From assembly GCA_903832475.1 (NCBI GenBank), contig CAILBQ010000466.1:1-31651 (forward strand): a stretch of DNA of 31,651 nt, written 5' to 3'. The position numbers were made by a program, and so were the translations under genes. How positions within the stretch are numbered: position 1 is the first letter of the stretch; each line of letters begins with the position of its first letter. Positions 1-8,466 of this stretch are shown here, one piece after another. The stretch comes from an uncultured Acidobacteriota bacterium (GTDB lineage Bacteria > Acidobacteriota > Terriglobia > Terriglobales > Acidobacteriaceae). The notes beneath the pieces were generated by a model. The model did not search any database. It was given only the letters and a program-made list of their open reading frames with translations, and had not been told where the DNA came from.

Positions 1-575
1 GTGAAGAATGCAAGCACCAAAACATAGCCAGCAGCCAGCAGGAGTGCCGCGATGAGCACTGCGTGGCCGGCCCCCTCGATCCAGCGGGCGGCGTCGGCCA
101 CGTAGCGGGCGAAGACATACCCCAGGCTGAGCCACACGGTGCTATATATCAGCTCGCCCATCCCCATCAGCCATAGAAATTTACGAAAACGCATGTTCAG
201 GCTGCCAGCGAGCGGTGCGGCGATCATGCCCAGGCCGGGAATGAATTTCGCCATGAGCAGCGTCTGCGGCCCGCGCTTGTAAAAAGAGTCTGCAGAGGTG
301 AAGACGCACTGCTCGGGGTTGAGGGAAAGGCGGCAAAGCCCGGCGAGAAGCCACCAGCCGGTGTACTTGCCACCGAAGAAGAGAAGGCTGTCTCCGCAGA
401 TTCCGGCTGTCCACGCGACGGCCAGCACGGCGATGGGCGACAGGCCATCATGCGCGGCCGCCCCTGCTGCTAGCAAGGTGATGGCCACCGGAAGCGGCAG
501 CCCCAGCGACGCCAGAAACATGACCACAGCTGTCATCGCGTACCCGTGGTGCGCAATGATGTCCATCCCACCCAT
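1..575 (-). CDS. DedA/SNARE-associated family membrane protein (3' end beyond window)
   Basis: The protein is a polytopic inner-membrane protein of the DedA (SNARE-assoc, VTT) family. Some members move undecaprenyl phosphate or other lipids across the membrane, but the substrate here is not shown. I translated 191 codons from ATG at 575. The frame stays open to the window edge, so the C-terminus is missing. Family signs are an early membrane segment ending in LGLPLPVAI, then AGICGDSLLFFGGKYTG (the usual G-D-x-x-x-Y-x-x-G-x-x-x-G pattern), then MAKFIPGLGMIAAPLAG, matching the conserved R/K-F-I-P-G-x-R core, with Gly-Met in place of the usual Arg-Thr. Two further hydrophobic stretches follow. 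No strong ribosome site precedes the ATG. The neighbouring DUF2277 gene is divergent. Confidence 0.85.
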   Translation of the reverse strand, partial: MGGMDIIAHHGYAMTAVVMFLASLGLPLPVAITLLAAGAAAHDGLSPIAVLAVAWTAGICGDSLLFFGGKYTGWWLLAGLCRLSLNPEQCVFTSADSFYKRGPQTLLMAKFIPGLGMIAAPLAGSLNMRFRKFLWLMGMGELIYSTVWLSLGYVFARYVADAARWIEGAGHAVLIAALLLAAGYVLVLAFF

Positions 576-788
576 TCGTGCCCCAAGTTCTGCCGCTAAT
601 GACTTGAAATTTTACCCGCAGACGATCGTCGTAATGCGCTGCGTCGAATGCCCGACTCTTCCATCATCTCTTCCAGCGAGGTCTTCATCCGGGTTAGATG
701 CCGTATTTTGTCAATTTCTTTCATTTTGAACAAATTTTGGCTTGGCGCGCTATCTACACTGGGAGGGTCGCGCCCGAGGTCGCCACCG

Positions 789-1058
789 ATGTGCCGTAAT
801 ATCAAAAATCTTTTCAATTTCGATCCCCCGGTCACTGAGCAGGAGATCCGCGATGCGTCGCTCCAGTTTGTGCGCAAGATCAGCGGATTTACCAAGCCTT
901 CGAAGGCCAATGAAGCGGCGTTTCTGGTTGCCGTGAAGGAAGTTGCCGCGGTCTCGGCGCGTTTGCTGGCTTCGCTTGAAACCAACGCGCCGCCGAAAGA
1001 CCGCGAAGAAGAGGCGGCACGCAGAAAAGCCAAGTCGCTGGAACGATTTGCGTCTTGA
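789..1058 (+). CDS. DUF2277 family protein
   Basis: This is an 89-residue soluble protein matching DUF2277, a family with no assigned function. Family hallmarks are the N-terminus MCRNIKNLFNFDPP, the stretch QFVRKISGFTKPSKANEAAF, and the C-terminal APPKDREEEAARRKAK segment. The ATG at 789 is chosen because the family almost always starts with M-C-R-N-I. An in-frame upstream extension to about 648 exists but has no family similarity. The gene is divergent from the DedA gene and convergent with ribD, with 17 nt between stop codons. No signal peptide or membrane segment is visible. The family assignment is strong; the role is unknown. Confidence 0.88.
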   Translation: MCRNIKNLFNFDPPVTEQEIRDASLQFVRKISGFTKPSKANEAAFLVAVKEVAAVSARLLASLETNAPPKDREEEAARRKAKSLERFAS

Positions 1059-1075
1059 GAGAGGGGCTTGCGTGC

Positions 1076-2251
1076 CTAAGAAAAGTCCGGTGCGGCGGCC
1101 CAGGGATCGCGCAGCAAGGCGGAGACGCTGAAATCGTTGCCGTGGCGCTCGATTTCAACGGGGTTCAACAGGACCGGTGAAGGGATGCCGCGAAACGCGG
1201 GGACCGCGTCGGACCCCATGATCTGCGGGGAGCAGAAGATTTTCAGGCGGTCGACCAGGCCGGCGGCGAGCAAGGCCGTGTTGAGGCGAGTTCCGGTTTC
1301 GGTGAGCAGGGTAAGAATCCCTTCGGCGCCCAGCGTCTGCAGGACTTTGCCAAGGGGAACGCGGCCTGGCGCCACAACCCCGCGGGGAGCGGCGGGACTT
1401 TCCGGCGGCAGCACCTCGACGCGCACGCCGCGTGCTTCGAGTTCGCGAATGCGGACCGCGTCGGGGCTGACGGTGAAGATCACGACATCCTCATGCGCCG
1501 TGTTGACCAGCTTGGAATCGAGCGGCATGCGCAGGGCGGAATCGAGGATCACGCGCAGCAGAGGCCGGCGGCGCGGGCGGCCGCTGCGATCGGTCATCAT
1601 GGGGTCATCTGCCAGAACAGTGTCAACGCCGGTTACCACGGCGTCGGCCATCCAACGCATGGGCTGAACTGCTTCCCGCGATGCTTCCCCGGTAATCCAA
1701 TAGGGCTGGCGAGCGGCCTGAACGCCGGGAGCGGGGGCGATGCGTCCGTCGATTGTCATGGCGACTTTCATCTCGACCATGGGCAGGCGGGTAACGATCC
1801 AGCGGGCAAAGCCTTCGTTGAGCCGGCGCGCTTCGGCCTGGCAGACGCCTGCTTCGACGGCAATGCCGGCCTGCCGGATGCGTTCGAGGCCATGGCCGGC
1901 CACCAGCGGGTTGGGATCAGTGGTGGCGACGACAACCCGCGACACGCCGGCGGCGATGAGCGCCTGGGAGCAGGGCCCGGTGCGTCCCGTGTGATCGCAG
2001 GGCTCGAGCGTGACGTATGCGGTGCCGCCGCGCGCCCGATCGCCGGCGGCGCGCAGGGCTACGATTTCGGCGTGATCGCGCTTGTCGTATTCGTGCCAAC
2101 CCTCCCCGGCCAACTCGCCTGCGTTGTTGAGAATTACGCAGCCTACGCGCGGGTTGGGCGAACAGAGACCGATGCCGCGGCGAGCCAGTTCAAGGGCGCG
2201 CTGCATCCATTGCGTGTCTCGTTCCGTTCTCTCGGGCTTTGCTGTTTCCAT
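1076..2251 (-). CDS. ribD: bifunctional diaminohydroxyphosphoribosylaminopyrimidine deaminase / 5-amino-6-(5-phosphoribosylamino)uracil reductase
   Basis: RibD carries out two consecutive cytosolic steps of riboflavin synthesis: zinc-dependent deamination of the pyrimidine made from GTP, then NADPH-dependent reduction of the ribosyl group. The N-terminal half has the deaminase zinc site HAE (residues 60-62), with Cys85 and Cys94 in EPCDHTGRTGPC. The C-terminal half is a DHFR-like reductase domain with KVAMTIDGRIA, ITGEASR and TGVDTVLADDP. Length (391 aa) is normal. The ATG at 2251 follows GCGGAAC at suitable spacing. An in-frame TTG at 2275 overlaps the ftsY stop (TTGA) and would add 8 residues, but I see no ribosome site for it. 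Translation may be coupled to ftsY, which lies directly upstream. Confidence 0.95.
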   Translation of the reverse strand: METAKPERTERDTQWMQRALELARRGIGLCSPNPRVGCVILNNAGELAGEGWHEYDKRDHAEIVALRAAGDRARGGTAYVTLEPCDHTGRTGPCSQALIAAGVSRVVVATTDPNPLVAGHGLERIRQAGIAVEAGVCQAEARRLNEGFARWIVTRLPMVEMKVAMTIDGRIAPAPGVQAARQPYWITGEASREAVQPMRWMADAVVTGVDTVLADDPMMTDRSGRPRRRPLLRVILDSALRMPLDSKLVNTAHEDVVIFTVSPDAVRIRELEARGVRVEVLPPESPAAPRGVVAPGRVPLGKVLQTLGAEGILTLLTETGTRLNTALLAAGLVDRLKIFCSPQIMGSDAVPAFRGIPSPVLLNPVEIERHGNDFSVSALLRDPWAAAPDFS

Positions 2252-2271
2252 GGGCCGTTCCGCAATCTTTG

Positions 2272-3291
2272 TCAATCGCCAAGCAGGGAATCGACAAATG
2301 CCTTGGGATCGAATTCCAGCAGGTCGGTGATCTTTTCGCCAACGCCGACATAGCGCACGGGAAGATTCAATTCCCGCGCGATGGCCACGGCGATGCCGCC
2401 TTTGGCCGTGCCGTCGAGCTTGGTGAGCACAATGCCGGTGACGCCCGAAGCCTCGGTGAAGAGCCGTGCCTGCTGCAGGCCGTTTTGCCCCGTAGTCGCG
2501 TCCATGACGAGTAGCACCTCATGAGGCGCGTCGGGGATCAGCCGCTTGGCGGTGCGGCGCATTTTTTCAAGCTCGTCCATAAGGCCGCTTTTGGTGTGCA
2601 GACGGCCTGCGGTGTCGACCACCAGCACGTTGATGCCGCGCGCTTTCGCTGCAGAGACCGCGTCGAACAAGACTGCTGCGGGGTCGCCGCCCTGCTTGGT
2701 CTTGATCATGTCGACGCCGGAGCGGCCGGCCCACACTTCAAGCTGTTCAATGGCAGCGGCGCGAAAGGTGTCGGCTGCGCACAGCAGGACAGTCTTTCCG
2801 CGGGCGCGGTTCCAGGCGGCGAGCTTGCCGCTGGTGGTGGTCTTGCCGGTACCGTTGACGCCGACGAGAAAGATCACCTTGGGAGGCGTGGCAGGCTCGA
2901 CTATGGGCTTTCGCGGAGCCTCGAGCATACCGCAAAGTTGCGCCTTGAGCAGGTCGCGCAGTTCCGCGCCGCTTTGAATGTCTTTGCGCAGCGCCCGCTC
3001 GCGCAGTTCTTCGAGGATGGCGTTCGTGGTGGGCATGCCGAGGTCGCTGGTCAGCAACGCGGCTTCGAGGTCGTCGAGCGCGCTTTCGTCGATCATGCGC
3101 GTCAGCGCAATCACGCCTTCGATCTTCGAGGACAGCGACTCGCGGGTACGTGTGACCGCCTGCTTCATGCGGTCGAAGAAGCTTACTTTCGCGGGCGCTT
3201 CCGCAAAAGATTCCACCTCGAATTCGGCTTCCTGCACCTCAGGCTCAGCCGGTTCGTCTGTCTTTTTTCCACCAAACAGGTTCTTCCACAT
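2272..3291 (-). CDS. ftsY: signal recognition particle receptor FtsY
   Basis: FtsY is the membrane-associated GTPase that docks SRP-ribosome-nascent chain complexes at the Sec translocon. The 339-residue product has a short acidic, Glu/Pro-rich A region (residues 11-35), an N domain of helices (about 36-120), and the G domain. Visible G-domain motifs are the P-loop GVNGTGKTT (144-152), the DTFRAAAIEQL insertion-box region (about 174-184), DTAGR (226-230) and TKLD (290-293). The A domain is short compared with E. coli FtsY, as is common outside enterics. ATG at 3291 starts an MWKNLFGG helix, plausibly the lipid-binding helix. ribD follows immediately. The SRP RNA partner gene is also in this window, near 23.6 kb. 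Confidence 0.97.
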   Translation of the reverse strand: MWKNLFGGKKTDEPAEPEVQEAEFEVESFAEAPAKVSFFDRMKQAVTRTRESLSSKIEGVIALTRMIDESALDDLEAALLTSDLGMPTTNAILEELRERALRKDIQSGAELRDLLKAQLCGMLEAPRKPIVEPATPPKVIFLVGVNGTGKTTTSGKLAAWNRARGKTVLLCAADTFRAAAIEQLEVWAGRSGVDMIKTKQGGDPAAVLFDAVSAAKARGINVLVVDTAGRLHTKSGLMDELEKMRRTAKRLIPDAPHEVLLVMDATTGQNGLQQARLFTEASGVTGIVLTKLDGTAKGGIAVAIARELNLPVRYVGVGEKITDLLEFDPKAFVDSLLGD

Positions 3292-3401
3292 AGCTCGATT
3301 CCAGCTTCGAGTCTACCAGCCGGACGGAACCGGCTCGGATGCATGCTGCCTCGGGTCAGGCCGTGGCCAGTTCGTAGACCGAAGCGCGGCTTCTGCTTGG
3401 A

Positions 3402-3845
3402 TCAGAAGCGAGCGACCAGCCATAACCCGGCGATCATGAGCGCACAGCCGGCGATGCGGGCCGGCGATGCGGTGTGTTGTCTGAACCCGAGAAATCCGAA
3501 CTGATCCAGCAAGACTGAAGTGACAATGGCTGCCGTGATGCTCAGTCCGGTGAACACGCCGGAGCCCAGCTTCTGCGCCAGCGTGAGGCCTGCCAGCGTA
3601 GATCCTACGCTGATCAGCCCGCCCAGCCACGCCCACCACGGGACCGAGCGAACCGCGGCGAGTGAAGGGAAGCGATGGCCCAGCATCGCCTGCAGCAGGG
3701 CGATTCCCAGCAGCCCGCTGGCATAGACGATCACGCCAGCCCAGAGAGGCTGGTTCAACTGCTTGTTCAGCTCGGCGTTGGTTCCCGACTGGAAGGGATT
3801 GGCCGCACCAGCGGCCAGAGCGATCACGGCAAGAATCCACGACAT
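3402..3845 (-). CDS. DMT-superfamily transporter, YdcZ/DUF606 family
   Basis: This is a small integral membrane protein (147 aa) with about five hydrophobic helices. It resembles the DUF606/YdcZ branch of the drug/metabolite transporter superfamily: an N-terminal helix, then PFQSGTNAELNKQLNQP, the motif typical of this branch, then repeated Gly-rich helices. Such short proteins probably act as dimers; the substrate is unknown. ATG at 3845 is preferred because GGGG lies 9-12 nt upstream. A GTG at 3854 would add three residues. The gene lies between gpsA (86-96 nt gap) and ftsY (110 nt gap) on the same strand. Its functional link to them is unclear. Confidence 0.78.
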   Translation of the reverse strand: MSWILAVIALAAGAANPFQSGTNAELNKQLNQPLWAGVIVYASGLLGIALLQAMLGHRFPSLAAVRSVPWWAWLGGLISVGSTLAGLTLAQKLGSGVFTGLSITAAIVTSVLLDQFGFLGFRQHTASPARIAGCALMIAGLWLVARF

Positions 3846-3941
3846 AAAGCGCACCCCGCTGGTTGGATGCTCTTTCTGTCCGATTCCCAGAACGTGGAAA
3901 CGGTTTTTGCCTTGCCGGGGTAAAAGTGAGTGACCGAGCAG

Positions 3942-4955
3942 TTAATCTTCTTCGTCGCGGCCGGGCCGCAGCATGAGATCGCGCAGCGCTTCGTGGGCAT
4001 TCTTGCCATGATCAAGGATAAGTTCCATCTGCTCGGTGATGGGCATTTCGACGCCCAGGTGTCGCGCCAGGCCCATAGCGGCGCGGGTGGTGCGAACGCC
4101 TTCGGCAACCTTGCCGTCGAGGCCGGACAGGATATCGCCGAGCTGGCGTCCTCGGCCCAGTTCGAAGCCTACGGTGCGATTGCGTGAGAGCGACCCCGTG
4201 CAGGTCAGCACCAGGTCGCCCAGGCCGCTAAGCCCGCGAAGCGTCTCGCGCCGGCCGCCTGCAGCTACCGCCAGCCGGGTGATTTCGGCGATGCCGCGCG
4301 TGATCAGGCCAGCCGCGCTGTTGGAACCAAGGCCCAGACCGGCCACCACGCCTGCGGCGATGGCGATGACGTTCTTAAGCGCGCCGCCCATCTCCACGCC
4401 GACGATGTCTTCATTGGTGTAGAGGCGAAGGGCAGGACTCGAGAACTCGCGCTGTATTCTCGCTGCGTCCGCTGGGTCGGTGAATGCAATGGTCACGGCC
4501 GTCGGCATGCCCGCAGCGACTTCCTGCGCGAAGGAAGGGCCGCTCAGCGCGCCTACCGGTAGAACTAGCCGCGCGTCGTCGAGGCAATCGTGCATCGCCT
4601 CGGTCATGCGCAGGAAGGTGTGGTCTTCGATGCCCTTGGTGGCGCTGACCAGCACCTGGTCCTCATGCATATGGGGCGAGAGCCGCGTCATGGTAACGCG
4701 CAGGAATTCCGAAGGTACCACGCAGACCAGAATCTCCGCGCCACGGACAGCAGCACGATCATCGGCCGTGATGCGAAGGGCCTCAGGAAAAGGAAAGCCG
4801 GGTAGATAGCGGAGGTTGGCGCGATTGCTTTCTAGTGCCGCGGCATGATCCGCGCGATGCGACCACAGCGCGACTTCATGATCCCCACGCGCGCACAACG
4901 ACAAAGCCATGGCGGTTCCCCAGGCTCCGGAACCTAGCACTGTGATGCGGCTCAT
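3942..4955 (-). CDS. gpsA: NAD(P)-dependent glycerol-3-phosphate dehydrogenase
   Basis: GpsA reduces dihydroxyacetone phosphate to sn-glycerol 3-phosphate, the backbone for phospholipids, in the cytosol. The 337-residue length is typical. Diagnostic features are the Rossmann nucleotide loop GSGAWG (residues 8-13), SATKGIE with Lys107, LSGPSFA (138-144), the active-site segment GGALKNV with Lys194, and LSGLGDLVLTC (from about 242). The ATG start lies inside the plsY stop (ATGA, 4-nt overlap), indicating translational coupling. The next enzyme in the pathway, PlsY, uses the product directly, so this pair forms a glycerol-phosphate-to-lysophosphatidate module. Confidence 0.97.
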   Translation of the reverse strand: MSRITVLGSGAWGTAMALSLCARGDHEVALWSHRADHAAALESNRANLRYLPGFPFPEALRITADDRAAVRGAEILVCVVPSEFLRVTMTRLSPHMHEDQVLVSATKGIEDHTFLRMTEAMHDCLDDARLVLPVGALSGPSFAQEVAAGMPTAVTIAFTDPADAARIQREFSSPALRLYTNEDIVGVEMGGALKNVIAIAAGVVAGLGLGSNSAAGLITRGIAEITRLAVAAGGRRETLRGLSGLGDLVLTCTGSLSRNRTVGFELGRGRQLGDILSGLDGKVAEGVRTTRAAMGLARHLGVEMPITEQMELILDHGKNAHEALRDLMLRPGRDEED

Positions 4956-5656
4956 GCGATGTCTTTTGTCCCATTGCTTGATGGATTACTGGAGGCAGCG
5001 ACCGCGGCTTTCTTCTTGGTCGAAACGAAGCGATATTCCGTGCCATTCATGAGCCGCTTGATGTTCTGCGCGTGCTTGATGACGATCAACGCGACGACGA
5101 ACAGGATCACCGAAAAAACGATCAGGGTTCGCGTGAACGGCGCGCCAAACCAGGCAAAGAGCGGGAAGGCGGCAGCCCCGAGAATGGAAGCCAGCGAAAC
5201 AAAGCGCCCCAGCGCAAAGACGACGACGAAGACTGCCAATGCGCCCAGCGCAGGCCCTGGAGCCAGCACCGCGAAAACGCCAAAGGCCGTGGCAACGCCT
5301 TTACCGCCACGCAGGCCAAGCCAGATTGGAAACATGTGTCCCAGCACCGCGCACAGGGCAGCCAACGCTTCTGCACTGTGTACTTGCAGGGGAGGGAAGC
5401 CCACTGTGGCCATTCGCGCGCCTACCATCACGGCGATGACGCCCTTGAGCAGGTCGAAGAGAAAGGTCGCCGCTCCCAGCCCCTTGGCGCCGGAGCGCAG
5501 CACGTTGGTTGCGCCGATATTTCCACTGCCCAGGCTGCGAATATCCTGCTTGCGCACAAAGCGCACCAGCAGGTATCCGCTGGGGATCGATCCCAGCAGA
5601 TAAGCCGACGCCACGATAGCCAGCGAACGCACCCAGACTGTCATTTCAGGCGACAT
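4952..5656 (-). CDS. plsY: acyl-phosphate:glycerol-3-phosphate acyltransferase
   Basis: PlsY transfers an acyl chain from acyl-phosphate to glycerol-3-phosphate at the inner membrane, making lysophosphatidic acid. The 234-residue protein has several membrane segments and the three signature motifs: GSIPSGY (residues 22-28), GSGNIGATN (43-51) and GHMFPIWLGLRGGKGVAT (106-123). The family C-terminal segment NIKRLMNGTEYRF (198-210) is also present. A hydrophilic tail of about 24 residues rich in Lys, Ala, Ser and Asn follows; it is longer than in many homologues. The gene leads the plsY-gpsA pair. The 61-nt gap upstream separates it from the GH92 gene on the same strand. Confidence 0.97.
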   Translation of the reverse strand: MSPEMTVWVRSLAIVASAYLLGSIPSGYLLVRFVRKQDIRSLGSGNIGATNVLRSGAKGLGAATFLFDLLKGVIAVMVGARMATVGFPPLQVHSAEALAALCAVLGHMFPIWLGLRGGKGVATAFGVFAVLAPGPALGALAVFVVVFALGRFVSLASILGAAAFPLFAWFGAPFTRTLIVFSVILFVVALIVIKHAQNIKRLMNGTEYRFVSTKKKAAVAASSNPSSNGTKDIA

Positions 5657-5717
5657 ACATCCAAACTTTATCAGGTTGGCCGAATTTGTTCTTCCGCGGC
5701 CTAGGTTTCAGAATCAG

Positions 5718-7952
5718 TCACGGCATTCCCGGACGTGGCGCTTTCTCGATCGAGAGCGGGCGCCAGTCGGCCGCCCAGTGGGATGGCTGCGGTCCCATGG
5801 CGAACCTGAGTGTCGCGCCTCTCAGGATGTCGGTGTATGCAATGACCGGCACCTGCAGCGGTTTTCCATCGAGCGTAGCGGACTGAATGTACACGTTCCT
5901 GTCGGAGTTGTTTTCCGCCTCGACGGTGAAGGTCTTGCCATTGGCCAGTCGCAGCGTCATCTTCTGAAACAGCGGGCTCCCGATCATGTACTGCCCCGAG
6001 GCCGGGTTCACCGGGTAGAAGCCGAGCGCGGTGAACAAGTACCAGGCCGACATCTGGCCGCAATCATCGTCGCCATCAATGCCAGAGGGCAGGTTGGCGT
6101 ATTCCGCCGCAGCGATCTCGCGCACCTTGGCCTGGGTCTTCCACGGCTGCCCGCTGAAGTCGTAGAGGTAGCCGTAGTGATGGCTAGGCTCGTTGCTGTG
6201 CACGTTGTGGCCGCCCTTGAAATGTTCATCCAGCCGGGCATTGTAGGCGTCGGGTCCGCCCATCAGATCGACCAAACCCGGCAGGTCGTGAAAGACGGCC
6301 CAGGTGTAAACCCAGTGATCGCCTTCGGTCCATCCGTCTTTTTCATCGGCCCACGAGCCATCGGCTTTTCTGCCCTGCATGAAGCCGGTCGTCTTGTTGA
6401 AGATGTGCTGGTAGTTGAGCGAACGATGCAGGAAAAATTCATACTCGCGATACTTGCCCAACTTGAGGGCTACCTGCGCCACGCACCAGTCATCGTAAGA
6501 GTCTTCAAGGGTTCGCGATGCGGCCTCGGCAGTTTTGTCGGTGGGAATGTAACCCAGTTCCTTGAGGTAGGTGAGGCCGCCTCTTGCTTCGTAGGGAGTA
6601 TGCTCCTCGCGGTCCGCCCACCTGCGCGTGGTATCGCCGTCGGGTGGGGCCATCGCGTCCTTGTAAACGGCCTGCCAGGCAAGTTCGCGATCGAAGCCAT
6701 GAAAGCCCTTGTTGAGAGCCTCGGCAATCATGGAGTCGGCGTGCGTGCCGATCATGATGTTGGTGTAGGAAGGGTTGGGCCACTTGGGCATCCAGCCGCC
6801 TTCCTCATAGTTCTGCAGGAGCGCGGTGATCATGCCATCGATGCGTTCCGGAGCGACCAGAGTCAGCAGGCTGTGCTCGGCGCGAAAGGTATCCCAGATG
6901 GAGTAAGCGGTGTAAGAATCGCCCTTGTGAACCTTGTCGTCAAAGGCGCTGTAGTAGCGGCCCTGCTCGGAAAACACGCGTGGGTAAAGCAGGGCGTGAT
7001 AGAGTGCGGTCGTTACCGTTTTCTGCGCGTCTTCGCTTGCGCCTTCGACGCGAATACGGTCGAGCTTGTCATTCCACGTAGCGCGCAGCTTCTGCTGCAC
7101 CGCGGCGAAATCCCATGCAGGAATTTCAGATTTCAGATTGGCGCGAGCCTGCTCGATGCTGATGAACGAAGTCCCGACGCGCGCTTCGATCGCTTCGTCC
7201 GGCGCAAACGTGGCATACGCGCCAGTGGCTGCGGCGTGCTCTTTTTCCGCTGGGCCGTACGTGCCCGACCCGCGAAAGGCCTGACGAAACTCGACGACAA
7301 AATAGCCCTTGAAGCTGGATAACGTATCTGGTCCCAGGTGCGCATCCATGCGATCGGGATTGTAGCCAGTGATCTCTCGCGTTGCGCCATTCGCTTCGGC
7401 ATGGCCGGCGATTCCAGGTCGTGAAGCCTCGACGATCACGCGCGCTTCCGCGCCCGCGGGAAACGTGAAGCGAAGAAATCCGCAATGCTCGGTTGCCGTC
7501 ATTTCGGTGCGGATGCGCTGGGCGTCACCCGCGTCGAGCGACACCGAATAGTAGTCAGGCCGCACCGTTTCATCTGCGTGTTTGTAAGCAAGCTTGCGCT
7601 CCTCGGGCGTTGCCTTCAGCGCGCCGATTTCGGGCATCAGCGTGACATATCCGTAGTCCCCCATCCAGATGGCCGGCTGATGCGTGCCGATGAAGCCAGA
7701 GATGGTCTTGTCCTCGTACTTGTACGACACCACGCTGATTTTGTTCTGGCGCGTCTGCGCCGTCCAGTCGGTCATCCCAAAGGGCGTGCTGACGAAAGGC
7801 ATGGTGCCGCCGTATCCGATCTTGCCCTCGCCGGTACCGATGTACGGGTTCACGCGCGACACTGCATCCTGTTGCGCCAGCGCCACGCCCTGCGCCATCA
7901 GCAGTGAGCCGCCCAGCATGCATGCGGCTGCTAGTCTAGAGCCTATTTTCAT
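5718..7952 (-). CDS. secreted GH92-family glycoside hydrolase (probable alpha-mannosidase)
   Basis: The product is a 744-residue exported enzyme of glycoside hydrolase family 92, whose members are calcium-dependent exo-alpha-mannosidases. A signal peptide (MKIGSRLAAACMLGGSLLMA, continuing to ALAQ) leads into VNPYIGTGEGKIGYGG and VSTPFGMTDW, the family's N-terminal beta-domain signature. The catalytic domain carries GDSYTAYSIWDTFR, EGGWMPKWPNPSYTN, TEGDHWVYTW (candidate acid Glu543) and GIDGDDDCGQMSAWYLFTAL (paired Asp region 628-630). ATG at 7952 is preferred over the in-frame GTG at 7973 because it gives a clean signal peptide and follows a GAAGAAGGAAGA purine run. The GTG overlaps the stop of the upstream DUF3224 gene. 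Periplasmic or extracellular mannan or glycan trimming is the likely role; linkage specificity cannot be read from sequence. Confidence 0.93.
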   Translation of the reverse strand: MKIGSRLAAACMLGGSLLMAQGVALAQQDAVSRVNPYIGTGEGKIGYGGTMPFVSTPFGMTDWTAQTRQNKISVVSYKYEDKTISGFIGTHQPAIWMGDYGYVTLMPEIGALKATPEERKLAYKHADETVRPDYYSVSLDAGDAQRIRTEMTATEHCGFLRFTFPAGAEARVIVEASRPGIAGHAEANGATREITGYNPDRMDAHLGPDTLSSFKGYFVVEFRQAFRGSGTYGPAEKEHAAATGAYATFAPDEAIEARVGTSFISIEQARANLKSEIPAWDFAAVQQKLRATWNDKLDRIRVEGASEDAQKTVTTALYHALLYPRVFSEQGRYYSAFDDKVHKGDSYTAYSIWDTFRAEHSLLTLVAPERIDGMITALLQNYEEGGWMPKWPNPSYTNIMIGTHADSMIAEALNKGFHGFDRELAWQAVYKDAMAPPDGDTTRRWADREEHTPYEARGGLTYLKELGYIPTDKTAEAASRTLEDSYDDWCVAQVALKLGKYREYEFFLHRSLNYQHIFNKTTGFMQGRKADGSWADEKDGWTEGDHWVYTWAVFHDLPGLVDLMGGPDAYNARLDEHFKGGHNVHSNEPSHHYGYLYDFSGQPWKTQAKVREIAAAEYANLPSGIDGDDDCGQMSAWYLFTALGFYPVNPASGQYMIGSPLFQKMTLRLANGKTFTVEAENNSDRNVYIQSATLDGKPLQVPVIAYTDILRGATLRFAMGPQPSHWAADWRPLSIEKAPRPGMP

Positions 7953-7969
7953 TCTTCCTTCTTCATGGT

Positions 7970-8380
7970 TCACTGGATCGTGGCCAGGGTGTATTCGAAT
8001 TCGTAGGCGTGCTTGCCTTCGGCGATAGTGATCTTTATATCTCCGCAGAGTCCCGTCAATTCGCCGGTGCCGGAGTCGGGTACAACCGAAATCGCCAGGG
8101 CCGGATTGCCACGGCTCATCGTGCCATTGTGCTGCAGAATGAACGTCCCCTTGAGGCCTTGCAGCGTGCCCGTAACTTTCTCGATGGCCACGTAGCCAGC
8201 TGAGCCATTCTCCACGCCGCCCGCGCTGAGCATCATGGCAAAGCTGGTTGCTTCCAGGTCGCCATGGAAGACTTTTTCAAGCCAGAAGCGTCCCAGCGCT
8301 GCCTCCGCTTCGGGCATGGGACCATCCCACGATTGCGCTGTTCTCTTCACGGAAAACTCGCCCTTCGCCTGCATCTTCAT
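7970..8380 (-). CDS. DUF3224 family protein
   Basis: This is a 136-residue protein of the DUF3224 family, which has no defined biochemical role. Family features are an N-terminal MKMQAKGEFSVK strand, the core FHGDLEATSFAMML, then GYVAIEKVTGTLQGLKGTFILQH with the trailing NGTM, and finally PDSGTGELTGLCG followed by HAYEFEYTL. The alternating Gly-rich strands suggest a small beta-barrel. No signal peptide is present. ATG at 8380 is chosen for the AAGGAG site 8 nt upstream and because it matches the family start; the frame is open further upstream without similarity. Its stop lies just before the GH92 start, so the two are probably co-transcribed, although a shared function is not obvious. Confidence 0.85.
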   Translation of the reverse strand: MKMQAKGEFSVKRTAQSWDGPMPEAEAALGRFWLEKVFHGDLEATSFAMMLSAGGVENGSAGYVAIEKVTGTLQGLKGTFILQHNGTMSRGNPALAISVVPDSGTGELTGLCGDIKITIAEGKHAYEFEYTLATIQ

Positions 8381-8466
8381 GCTTCTTCTCCTTCGAGCCA
8401 AGGTAGATCTGAGGTACGCTTGCGAAATTTGCAAAGCGGAACCGGGCAAGTGTAGCCCACCGGAGC

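Noticed and set aside
3318..3409. Two short hairpins (3318-3335 and 3389-3409) between the YdcZ-like gene and ftsY
   Set aside because: Neither is followed by a U-run in the direction of transcription, and the second overlaps the stop codon; short GC-rich palindromes are common here.
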